NCBI RefSeq assembly: GCF_947172395.1
Contig: NC_069107.1
Span: 10,584,101-10,648,100 of the forward strand
Direction of reading: 5' to 3'
DNA: 64,000 nt
Source of the DNA: Bicyclus anynana
Taxonomy: Eukaryota > Arthropoda > Insecta > Lepidoptera > Nymphalidae
Shown one piece after another: positions 10,012 through 19,915 of the stretch. The position numbers and the translations under genes are program-made. Within the stretch, counting starts at the first letter, position 1, and every line of letters starts with the position of its first letter. The notes under the pieces were generated by a model. The model had not been told where the DNA came from. It did no database searches and worked only from the letters and a program-made list of their open reading frames with translations.

Positions 10012-12037
10012 TATACTAATACTCAACTTAACTTTTTATTAATTAAATCAGCCGCGACTAGCCTCGCTCTAAAAGGTTTCATAGTGGTTCAAATGAGTGA
10101 AATTAGTCACTGAAGGAAGGTCTAGAAATCTGCCTTCTAGGTTAAAGTCTAGGGCAGGCTAGACCTAGGTCAAAGTCTAAGGCATCGATTAGGCTCGATG
10201 CAAAAAGATTGAGAGATTTTTTGACTTTAGTAGTTCTTTTCTAGCAAAACTAAAAGTCTTTTGAAGTTCAGGAAATTAGCTGAAGGCCTAGAATCAAGGT
10301 CCGAAATCAAGGACAGCTGTTTGGGTAAATCCCAAAAAGATTGTATGAGATATGTTCCGCGCTTTAGCAGTTGTTCTGAATGTCGGACTGTACAGTAAGC
10401 AATTGTGACATAATCATTGATGTTCCGTGGATAGTTGACGTCAGAAATGTTGTATTTTTCTCTCTCGTGTACAAACGCGTTGTTTTGTTGACATGTCTGT
10501 TGTGTTGTGTGCCCGTTAGGACGTTTTATGTATATTTTTAATTATGATTTGGGACTGTATTGAGAACGCTATGTTAGGAAAATATTAAAAATTAAGTATT
10601 GGAATCAAATTTTAAATGACTTGAAAGGTTAATACCGATTATAAATCTGACAGTTCCAGTTCGATTCCCACCCTTTGCTTCGTTGTAACCATTCTTGCGT
10701 TAATAATGGCTTTTCACTTAGTCGCAGGGAAAGGGGATATTCGTCATGTTTCAAATGTATGGCAAATTATGCTAGGTAGACGTTACAATATATGACGTTA
10801 CAAAATGTCGGATAAACATCCAATGTCAATAGAAGTGCCAGACCTTTGCATAAAACATGACGTCATAATTATCTGGCCTAAGTGACGTGAATGTCAAATA
10901 CCAGACATTCTGGTTGCGATCTCAAACTTGTCCCCTAGACATTTTGGTAATTTTGAAAAATGGGTGATATTCGTCAAAATGGGCACAAGGTTAGTGCAAG
11001 CGAGCCATGCGTTTAGGAATTTTGATTTATCTTGTTTTACCTAGTGCCATTAAAAGTTGTTTTTAAAACTAAATGTGATTATATCTTTGTGAGGTTCCTA
11101 AACGCAAGACTGCGCTGTGGTTGATCGTTTTTATTACGTTTCCGTTTGTTTGGTTGGGTTTGTATCGACTCGGCGACCGTCCAATGACCAATCCCGGTAC
11201 TTCTTGTGGACTGAACGGCCTGCGATGATCAGATCTTCGTATATTTTATAAAAGCTGAAAGTTGATTCAATAAGCCCATGCTCTCAACAGATATACGGTG
11301 AGCAAATATGAAGTATGGACTTTGGATTGTGGTAGCTTAGGCAGCTTACAGGTTTAAAGTGTCCAGACACAATTGTCCAAGCATAGAACGTATTTTTTTA
11401 TACTTTCTATGGAATATCGTGTGTAATCATGTCCCTAACCGACAGAGATTTAGCCTTTCGTGACAACTCTAAGTCAGAGACCCTTAAAATTAGATCTTTT
11501 TGTTTCTTCTAAGGGTTATCACCAAACTGAGTAACTAGCGGTTAGAAACTTGCTATATCATATTATGTCGGGAAAAATATAAACTATGATTTATACTTTT
11601 TGGACTGTTCAGGGTCTAGATTATTGACCTTTCAAAGCCGCCATTATTATTATCCATACTCCATAATTACCAACCGTACTTACCTACAATAGAAGCATGG
11701 ACTGACAAACTTTCAAATTTTATAAAATCGCAAAGGACTGGCCACACAGGCACTCAATCTACTGTTATTTTTTAAGATCTGACACTTTATATACTTCTGC
11801 CACGGCTCAAAATATAGCACAAAATGCAGGCGTTTTGATTTCTTTCTAACTATAACGAAAATGTATTTCGAGGTAGCTACTTACGTGTCTAACATTTTTA
11901 TATTATTTTATTTTTACATTATTATTATTGAATAATGCATTATTTTCTTTTTTATTTTATTTTACTTATTATTGCGGTATTATTACTGTATACTTAGATA
12001 TCTTCTTTGATGTATGAATTATTATATTTTAGCTAAA

Positions 12038-12043
12038 AATAAA
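12038..12043 (+). terminator. distal poly(A) signal, candidate end of calsyntenin transcript
   Basis: AATAAA followed within about 20-30 bases by a T/G-rich stretch (TGGCTGTTTTATTTG), the usual layout of an insect cleavage site. Confidence 0.4.
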
Positions 12044-12266
12044 GTTGGTTTAAAACAATGGCTGTTTTATTTGAACCTGATTTTTAAATGAATTTATAAA
12101 TCCTTTGGTACATAAAAGTATCAGTCATACCTGGAATAGATTTTCTATTTTGGGAAGACAATTTGGCTTTTGATTTAGAAAAAATGTGATGACTGGAAGA
12201 ATTAGTACCAAACAGTGAATGTCGACTACATATTTTATAATTCTATCTATTCCTTTCAAACGAAGT

Positions 12267-12332
12267 TAAAGTGTGATCTGTGCTACAAACGTTACTCAGC
12301 ATGGTAACGTTTGTAGCACAGATCACACTTTA
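12267..12332. repeat. perfect 29-bp inverted repeat with 8-nt loop
   Basis: The arms 12267-12295 and 12304-12332 are perfect reverse complements (inner ends ACAAACGTTAC and GTAACGTTTGT). The loop is 8 nt. No target duplication is obvious. It lies about 220 bp after the distal poly(A) signal. It is not explained by any gene or by a repeat family I recognise. Confidence 0.9.
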
Positions 12333-12343
12333 GGCAGCTTTAG

Positions 12344-13119
12344 GTCCTCACAACAAGCCTACGTCCGCAGTAACTAGTGAACCATAAATGCACACAAATA
12401 TCTTTGTGATGAGATATGACAGTTGCAATACAAAGTATTTTAAAGCTTTTAGTGTAATTGCTGTTTATTCCTATATTTGTATGGATTTTTTTAACTTTTA
12501 TAATAAAATAATTAATTTTAAATATTCGTAGACTTCGTCAATGATCTGAACCGAGAACCGACAATACCGCCATCTATTCAAAGTTGTTACACAAGCTAAC
12601 GTACTGACTTTATACCCACATAACTGCAACACAAGCGCCATCTATGATAACATTTTGAAAGAGCAACTCTCGGTCACGTAAGTTGCAGCACCGTAGATGT
12701 CGCTAGCACAAATCTAACAAAACCCTCACCGAACAAAGGCACATTTAAAGGGAGTTATGATGTCATCAGTCTCTTACGATCCAGACGATGACAAGACAAG
12801 GGCATCCGGACTGATTCACTTCAGGTCAGGTCAAGGTTATCCCTCCCTGAACGGCCCTCTAAGCCGAGGTCCGAGTCTTGTAGGAGACGCCCTTAGAGAG
12901 TCGTTCCGACCTCCGCCCAAACCACCGGGGGTTTCATCACATCGTCGTATGGAGCAAAAAATCATCAGTCACAGTGGTACTTTTGAATTCACATCTAGAT
13001 ATACCTACCTATCACAACTTTCTACGATAGGATTACATGATAGAGTCTACATAGGTAAGTACAAAATCGTGATACACTTTGTTAGACTTGCACTACTGAT
13101 ATTTTAATGAACACTACCG
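12344..13119. other. intergenic, no recognisable gene
   Basis: Contains two copies of a CGCCATCTAT word (near 12570 and 12634) and a 116-codon open frame at 12757-13107. The frame's middle, GPSLVGDALRESFRPPPKPP, is GC-rich and Pro-rich, but I recognise no domain. A repeat origin is more likely than a host gene. Confidence 0.35.
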
Positions 13120-13327
13120 GACGCCTCTGTTCGCGTGGAATTCAGTTTCTCACAAATCCCGCGGGAACCATGGATTTTCCGGGATGAAAAGTAGCTATCT
13201 ATAGCTGAATTAACTATGTTAATTCAGAGTAAAATCTATTTCTATTTCAAAATTCAGCCACATCGCTTCAGTAGTTTAAAGAACAAACATACTTAATTAC
13301 AAACTTTCATCTTTTTAATATTAGTGT
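13120..13327 (-). mobile_element. Helitron-like non-autonomous element, minus strand, degraded
   Basis: Read on the minus strand it has the AGCGATGTGGCTGAATTTTG-type block, then the GATGAAAAGTAGCTATC-type block on the + strand, and CGCGGGAACC. These match the internal sequence of the better-kept Helitron-like copies at 45733 and 47907. The left end, where the CTAG terminus should be, is damaged. Confidence 0.55.
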
Positions 13328-14246
13328 GATTACCAATAGGTAAGTAGTTAGGTATAGACCCCGACAATTAAGTTACCAGTATCTATGAATACCTACATCG
13401 TCGCATTCTGATATGAAACGACTGGACCGCGAGAACTTTACGATCGCATTTTAAAGATACATTTAGACTTAAACAATATGATATATAGATATACATATTT
13501 GTAATGTGCTCACCAAGACCTTTCGTTTGATACCAAACACATAGTGATTATTTCGATTTATTTTTTTTCAAGGTTAGAATATGAGGTTTACGTAAATTCC
13601 GTCATAATTTTTTTTTATAAAATTTATATAGCCTATGTATAAATTTGAATTATTATGATTCTTTTGACACCTCATTTAAAATCGGTTCAGTAGTTTAAGC
13701 GCTACGGCGGAACAAACATACATACATACATAGACTGCCAAAATCATTACCCTTCCTTTTGGCCTCGCCGTAGTCGGGTAAGAAACAAACATAAATAACT
13801 GATAGAAGCAATGATACCTACTAGCCCGATGATTACCCGATGTCTCTGTTAATGTCTGCTCTGTGTCACGCTGCGCAAACCTCATAAAACGATCGACAAA
13901 CACGCTGCATAATGTACCGCCAGCCGCCCGCCCGCCCCGACGGACTGGGACGCACATATCCCTGCGTTATAAGAGTAAGAGAGATGACAACAGTGACTAA
14001 GGAAATGCGCAACGGAAGAGAGCAAGGTGGAGATATGTCAATGCTATGGGAATGATAGAGATGGGGAGTTGAACTGCGAACCGTTGATATATTAAAATGA
14101 GATATGCAGCGGCTTTATATACGTGTAAACTTGTATCTCATAGTCATAAAACTAGAATCACCATTGGCTGAGTTATATTATTAAAAAATTGCTTATTTTA
14201 TGCAAGAATTTAAATAAATAATGTGATTGTGATAAAGCGAAGTGGA

Positions 14247-14343
14247 CCCCCCCCCCCCCTATCAGGTGGACTGACGACATCAAGCGAGTCGCAAGGATTC
14301 AGGATCGTGATGTTTGGAAGTGCCTACAAAAGTCCTATGTTCA
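14247..14343 (+). mobile_element. RTE-like LINE scrap with poly-C run
   Basis: CAGGTGGACTGACGACATCA begins a segment that corresponds to the coding end of the RTE-like LINE (TRWTDDIKRVA). It is preceded by a run of about 13 C where better copies have GACCCCCCACC, so the run looks like a slippage expansion of element sequence. Confidence 0.65.
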
Positions 14344-14867
14344 ACTTGCTCCGATCCTGGTATTTCTCCCATGTTTCTTCCATTCTTATCAATCCTTTCA
14401 TACAAGTCAGTTACCTACCTGCACTTGATCTGCGATACCTTATCAGCTTTTATTGAGAGTGTCCAGGATTTCATGCAAGAACTTGGATTAGCCTTGGCCT
14501 TTCTCTTCCAACAATTCCATATGCTTTATCCATTTTGTAAGTCTCTTTTCAGATCACTACGAAGTTTTCAATAAAATAATTTAGGTAGGTACTTACTTCA
14601 AACACAATCATAAAATACGATTGTGCTCTACAATACGCCACTTAAAACACTTCTTTATTTCTATCTCTTGCTCCTACTGTAATATACAAAACCTATATCT
14701 CCCCCTCAACATCCGTTTGCCTAGCCCTATCACTCTTTTCGTAACGATAGATAGCGACACGCATCCACCAGCTTACGTAAAGTAAGTCAAGTTAATAAGT
14801 TAAGAATAATAAAGAACTTTTACAAAAAGCTTCTTAAACATTCAGACAGTCGTCGATTAGTCGATAG

Positions 14868-14990
14868 AGCCTCAATAACTCAACGGTAAAGCCGTCAGAC
14901 TCATTACCGAGGGGTGGTGGTTCGATCACCCCTGTTGTCGTGGCCACTCCTAATGCACTTTCCCGAGTAGTTAGAGGGGAATGGGAATAT
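14868..14990 (+). mobile_element. tRNA-derived SINE fragment, family D
   Basis: A tRNA-like head: an A-box-like part near CTCAACGGTAAAGCCG and a B-box GGTTCGATCAC, followed by a body ending TGGGAATATTGGTCATATT. Minus-strand relatives are at 22098-22182 and 41633-41762. The head does not fold into a complete tRNA. Confidence 0.55.
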
Positions 14991-15085
14991 TGGTCATATT
15001 AAAAAAAATGACAAATATTCTTTATGTAAAATAAAAGATTATCCAAAAAATATCTGGGTACACCGCTATCAGCGTCGTAAATGCG

Positions 15086-15365
15086 CATCGGCAGAGCGGG
15101 ATGGCTGCGAGGGGCGGAGTCGTGAATAATTGAAGGCGGCGTCGCCCTTTTGCCTGCGCCGGGCCAGCGCGGGGCACGGCGGGGGGCGGCGCGGCGGGCG
15201 CCGGGGGTGTTTGCGCGCCACTTGCCGCGCGCCTTTCGCGGCCACACCGTCCGCGTCCGCGGCGCCCGTGTACTGTGCGTAGTGCAATGACCGCGATGCG
15301 CACTTGATGTGCGGCCCGACGCGCTTGAAGGTGGGTGGTCACCGCTCGTTCGTGCTCTAGTGACA
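15086..15365. other. CpG-rich island
   Basis: About 280 bases of very high GC and CpG in an AT-rich setting. Open frames occur on both strands, as in any GC-rich DNA, but no conserved domain is seen. A non-coding first exon, promoter or enhancer is possible; a donor-like GAAG/GTGGGT occurs near 15330. Function unknown. Confidence 0.3.
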
Positions 15366-15485
15366 TGTTACACAACTAGGTTGTTAGACTGTGCTCGTGA
15401 TATCCGCTAGGGTTCCAGCTGGAAGACAGTGCTTACCTAAGTAGGTATAGATACACAACACTATACGCACAAAGTACTATCATAT

Positions 15486-15606
15486 TCATAATCAGCCGTT
15501 GGACATAAGCCTTTTTGTAAAAACTTCCAAACATCGTACGGGGTCAAGCCGCCAGCATCCAACGGCTCTGCAACGCGGTTTATGTCGATTGTCGTCGGTC
15601 CACCTA
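15486..15606 (-). mobile_element. RTE-like LINE 3' fragment
   Basis: The + strand reads AATCAGCCGTTGGACATAAG and continues to GTCGTCGGTCCACCT, the antisense of the RTE-like LINE C-terminal coding end. Several substitutions and truncation at both sides. Confidence 0.65.
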
Positions 15607-15625
15607 TCTAAGAAAGTATAGTTCT

Positions 15626-16130
15626 AAATCAAAATCAAAATCAAAATCAAAATTCATTTATTTCAAGTAGGCTCAATTTACAAGCACTTTTGACACGTCA
15701 GTTGACTATTTGTAAAGATTCTACCACCGGTTCGGAAGGCAGGTTCTGCTGAGAAGATACCGGCAAGAAACTCAACAGTTGCTCTTTTGAAATGAAAAAG
15801 TCATACAGTATTATAATTTACAATTGATAACAATTACAATTTCTTATAGTTTTATTTCCTGTGTGAAGGTGGAAGCTGATCCAATGGCCTCCAAGCACCT
15901 TTGTCGTTAAGGAACTCATCAATAGTGTAGTAACCTCGACCAAGTAAATGTTTTTTAACACATTGCTTAAAGTTGTGCATTGGCATGTCCATCACAGTCT
16001 TGGGGATCTTGTTATAGAAGAGTACACCAAAACCTACAAAAGATTTTTTAACTCTTTGGAGACGATACGCAGAAATAACTAATTTATGTTCGTGTCTAGT
16101 AGACGTGAGTTTAAATCTCCTTTTTGTTTG
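15626..16130 (-). mobile_element. CR1-like LINE 3' end with AAATCA tail
   Basis: On the minus strand the fragment encodes a LINE C-terminus (FYNKIPKTVMDMPMHNFK, then LLGRGYYTIDEFLNDK) followed by a non-coding end and a tandem TGATTT tail, which is the AAATCA run at 15626-15650 on the + strand. The VFNRIP...YNEFL ending of the longer LINE at 26632-28416 is similar, so both belong to one clade. The 5' part is missing. Confidence 0.75.
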
Positions 16131-16980
16131 TACAAATTAATATTTTGTCTTACATAGACAATACTGCTAAATATATACTGACAGGCTACTGTTAATATGC
16201 CTATTTCTTTAAACTTTTCTTCTTCTTTGAGTGGGAGACCGACTCTCTCCGACTAACGAAGGTTAGATGGTAGTTACTTATCTTTCGCGAAGCTAAATAA
16301 TTGTGCGAAACTTACAATTACCAAATTGAAAACTCTTTCTTCAATTAATGAATCTTCAGATTTAGGCAAAGCATTTTTGTTTATATGAAGTGCACGCCAC
16401 TGTCTACTTACTATTGCGGCTCTATTATTTAAAAGCTAGATGCAATGTATTTAAAAAAGTAGGTACATTTTCTTATAAAGACAACAAGTACAAGTACAAC
16501 AACTCTACAAGTATTTTGGTAAGCAGACGTTTCCCTGTTTTATTGTTTGTTACAAAAGACTTCAACGATCACTTGGCTTCCTAAGTAATACTGTGAATAT
16601 ACACTTACTCGTAAAATATTTAATTAGATAACAAACAAATTACGTTTGTGTTGTAACAAATTATGTTTAAGATTACCTACGAATACATTTTACTTTAAAT
16701 TCGTTTAATATTTATTCAGTATTTAAGTACTATCTAAAACTAAACTAATCTAAAACTAACTAAATATTTAACTAAATTAATTACCTAAACATGAAATAAA
16801 AGGGAAATAAAATTATAACTAAAGACTTAGGCGTTGTAAGCTAACTTATTCTAGTGGCAAAAGAAAACTGACAAAGCATACCATAGGTACCTACGGTGAA
16901 ATAAATCGGCAAAACTAAATGGAAATTTCGAAAAGCAACAAAATTATCTCAAATTGCCCCCCTTCTCCTCCGCCGTGCGT
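16131..16980. other. AT-rich intergenic, no gene seen
   Basis: Nothing is recognisable apart from one end (GTGCACGCCACTGTC near 16390) of the CAGTGGCGTGCA MITE family. Confidence 0.5.
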
Positions 16981-16999
16981 GATTTATTACTAAGAATGT

Positions 17000-17386
17000 T
17001 AACTGCCTCATTGGCCCCGTGGTTAGCTGGTTCAGCTACGGACAATGAGGTCCAGGGTTCGAATCCCGGGTCAGGCCAACAAAAACAAAAATAGGTTATT
17101 GGGATTTTTCTTACAAGGAAAATCTTAATAGCAGCCTGGAGTTGGGAAGTTGGCGGTGTTAGTACACCCCCGTGCCTCGGAGAGCACGTAAAGCCGTCGG
17201 TCCTGCACCTGATCTCTCACCGGTCGTGTCGGTCTGCCGTCCCATCGGATTTCGAGAGTGAGGGAAGAGAGAGTGCACCTGTGCTTGCGCATACACTTGT
17301 GCACTATAATATCTCCTGCGTACATGGTTAATCTCACCATGAGATTAGCCGCCGTGACCGAAAAGTCGGTCGGGAGCATATTATTA
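17000..17386 (+). mobile_element. full-length tRNA-derived SINE with 16-bp target duplication, family C
   Basis: Head GGCCCCGTGGTTAGCTGGTT (A-box type) and B-box GGTTCGAATCC, then a body of about 300 bp and an ATT repeat tail. The direct repeat TTATTACTAAGAATGT is found at 16984-16999 and 17387-17402. That perfect duplication marks target-primed insertion of an intact copy and implies a fairly recent event. Confidence 0.85.
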
Positions 17387-17551
17387 TTATTACTAAGAAT
17401 GTGTAGCGTAGAAAATTCTTTGATCCTTCAGCTATCCAATGGTGTAATCTAATGAATGGTTATAATAATTATCTACATACGAGGAGGTACATAGCTGCAA
17501 CACCAAACTGTATCTCCCGATTTTGTCACATTCGTTTATTTTTTGGAAAAA

Positions 17552-17903
17552 GACTCAAAGTCACTTAGCGACCGATGAAGCGAGCTATGCTTGGTTTCTC
17601 TGCGTGATCGAATCAGAAATGAGGAGATCCGCAGAAGAACCAAAGTTACTAACATAGCACAGCGCGTCGAAACCGGAAGTGACAATGGGCAGGGCACATA
17701 GCTCGAAGAGCCGATGGACATTGGGGCCTCAAGGTACTGAATGGCGACCCCGCTCCGGAAAGCGCTGTGTTGGTCGACCCCCCACCAGGTGGACAAAGGA
17801 CATCAAGCGAGTTGCAGGGAGTCGCTGGATGTTTGGAAGTCGACGCAAGAGGCCCATGTCCAGCAGTGGACGTCCATCGGCTGTTAATGATCATGATGAT
17901 GAC
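17552..17903 (+). mobile_element. RTE-like LINE 3' end, 5'-truncated
   Basis: The plus strand encodes a degraded LINE C-terminus: an I-R-N-E-E-I-R-R-R-T-K-V block, a GRAHSSKSRWTLGPQGTEWR stretch, then GRPPTRWTKDIKRVAGSRW and QQWTSIG in a neighbouring frame. It ends in ATGATGATGA. This is the best-kept sense copy of the family that recurs at 1917, 19073, 38207, 50414 and 55411. Frameshifts and stops make it dead. Confidence 0.8.
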
Positions 17904-18027
17904 TGCGACTCCATGACCCTAGCGACGACAAATGGAGGCATGTAGGTAGGTACTTGTGTCATTTATCCGGTTTCAGAGGTTTCTGCTGCATCTCCCGTCC
18001 ATGATTCTGTCTCCATAATATGACACG

Positions 18028-18135
18028 GATCCAATTCAAATTCATTTATTGATTGCAAAGTAGGTACAAAAGATGTTAAGTCATTTTAAATCAGTGTGCT
18101 GCCATTATTAAAGCGTCCCGTGTTAACGCAAGTAA
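18028..18135 (-). mobile_element. CR1-like LINE 3' tail fragment
   Basis: CCAATTCAAATTCATTTATTGATTGCAAAG has the same layout (short tandem, then ATTCATTTATT) as the CR1-like 3' ends elsewhere in the window. Only about 100 bp is recognisable. Confidence 0.4.
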
Positions 18136-18439
18136 CATCCCATACATCAGGGTCCGCCCCATTTCCCAGGGTTAAGTATTTAGTTTATAGTATGGTGAGA
18201 AATTTGAAAGTTTAACAAACCGTACACCCACAATTCAAGGAGCTCTATTTTAAGGTTTAAGGCTTAAACTCTATTCACTATCAATTGTGTCATTTTGAAA
18301 CTCGGGTTCATCCTTTGATCAGATAAATTTTAGGTAAAACAATCAAATATTTTGTAATCAAATATATTATCGCTATTTAAATTAATATTTATCTTCATCT
18401 TCATTAACATCCTCATAAATCAACCGGTGGATATAGGCC

Positions 18440-18850
18440 TAAACCACAAAATCAAAATTATTTCAAGTAAGAGTAAGCTTACTTTTCAAGAATTTATGTA
18501 ACGTCAACTTTTATCTAGGTATGTTTGAGACTCGACCGCCGGTTCGGAAGGCAGGTTCTGCCGAGAAAACCGGCAATAATCTCATAAATAAACAATAAAT
18601 CATCATTTTAAAACCATTAATATTTACTAAATACATTAATAGTTTTTAACAATATAATATGAATTATTTAATCGTGAGATAACTGAGTAAAGCTGAAAGC
18701 CAATCCAATTGCCTCCAAGCATCTTTGTCATTAATAAATTCATCATATTGTGTAATAACTTTGGTGTAATAAAAGTGTTTAAACAATTTGTTTAAACTTA
18801 TGTGTGCATTGGCAAATCCATAGCTGTCTTCGGGATGTAGTTAAAAGTAA
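18440..18850 (-). mobile_element. CR1-like LINE 3' end
   Basis: AAAATCAAAATTATTTCAAG, then CCGGTTCGGAAGGCAGGTTC and GCCTCCAAGCATCTTTGTCA, run in the same order as in the copy at 15626-16130 and on the same strand. It is more diverged, with small deletions. Confidence 0.7.
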
Positions 18851-19072
18851 TTATGATAATTTTCATTTAGATTAGTAGATAACCTAGTTAATATTCTTCG
18901 AAGTATAGGCACTCGATTTCTACTCTCTTATTATAGTCTTTAAGATGACGTTACTTAAATTAACCAACTCATATATGTCTATCACAATCTAGTTAGAAAT
19001 CGTTAGTATTTTCACACACGTATATATTTATAGCTTATATTTAACTACATCATTTACTGTCTATCATCATCG

Positions 19073-19414
19073 TCGTCATCATCAGCCGATGGACGTCCAC
19101 TGCTGGACGCCTCTTGCATGGACTTCCAATCACGGCCGGTCCAAACGGTCTCGAGCCGCCAGCATCCAGCGGCTCCCTGCAACTCGCTTGATGTCTTCAG
19201 TCCACCTAACACTACGCTTTCCGGGGCGAGGTCGCCATTCCAGCACCTTGGGACCCCAACGTCCATCAGCTCTTTGAACTATGTGGCCCACCCATTGCCA
19301 CTTCACGACTCGCTGAGGTAGGTGTCAGTGACTTTGGTTTGTCTGCGGATCTCCTTATTTCTGATTCGATCACGCATTGAAACTCCAAGAATGGTTCGCT
19401 CTTTCGCTTGCTGA
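19073..19414 (-). mobile_element. RTE-like LINE 3' end
   Basis: The + strand begins with an ATC/GTC-rich tail, then CAGCCGATGGACGTCCACTG and continues through CAGCGGCTCCCTGCAACTCG to the antisense of the RVRDRIRNKEIRRQTKV block. This is one of the longest copies of this family in the window and is 5'-truncated. Confidence 0.8.
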
Positions 19415-19706
19415 CACTTTCTATATCTATACAAAAAACTGTGTAGCTATTTATTTGTATCTAATGGTTTCCGTATCGCTAACCGCACTCTACAAATTCC
19501 GCAAACATTTTTTTTAGTGTTTCTGTTTATAAAGCACCGACAGGAAGTTTGTCGATAATCCTTTGAATGCTTTCTCGCTTCCGAATTAGAAAGCTTTTGG
19601 AACTTTCGAATGACAAATGTGGTTCCGTGAATATTTAGATAAATAGAGAATAAACCTACTTTATTACGTGAATAAGTACTTTCTAGAAATTAAAAATTAT
19701 TAAGTA

Positions 19707-19915
19707 GATTGAGTCCGTGAAAGCCCAGTGGATATGACATCTGCTTTCGATTTGTAGGACATTAGGTTGGAATCCGGTCCGGGGCATGCACTTCCAACTG
19801 TTCAGTTATGAAATTAAATATCACGTGTCTCCAACGGTGATGGAAAAACATTGTGAGGAAAACTATACTTACCTGAGAATTTTCTTAATTCTTGTTTGAG
19901 AGCTTTTATACATGT
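19707..19915 (+). mobile_element. tRNA-derived SINE, family B
   Basis: CCGTGAAAGCCCAGTGGATA head, GGTTGGAATCCGGTCCGGGG B-box region, then the body blocks ATATCACGTGTCTCCAACGG and GAAAACTATACTTACCTGAG. The same block order is found at 39214-39480 and 39905-40170, and on the other strand at 41827-42092 and 55212-55392. Confidence 0.75.

Larger units (their letters stand above)
6149..12060 (+). other. candidate long 3' UTR of calsyntenin
   Basis: Nearly 6 kb of AT-rich DNA after the calsyntenin stop contains no other coding exon that I can recognise. A proximal AATAAA lies at 6289-6294. A strong distal AATAAA lies at 12038-12043, followed by a T/G-rich stretch. Very long 3' UTRs are common for neuronal transcripts in insects, so extension to about 12.06 kb is plausible, but this is inference. 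The interval also carries two MITEs (8428-8571 and 9938-10011), a diverged internal duplication near 6360 and 8190, and a GC-rich island near 9610-9680. Confidence 0.35.

Noticed and set aside
12757..13107. 116-codon open frame with a Pro-rich middle
   Set aside because: No domain, AT-rich tail, no splice or poly(A) context. More likely part of an old repeat than a host gene.
13676..13750. ATACATACATAC stretch after GTTCAGTAGTTTAAGCGCTA
   Set aside because: Similar to 42540-42620 and probably another repeat scrap, but too little is kept to classify it as a named element.
15022..15375. Ala/Arg-rich open frames on the minus strand
   Set aside because: They come from the GC-rich composition, overlap one another in different frames and show no conserved motif.
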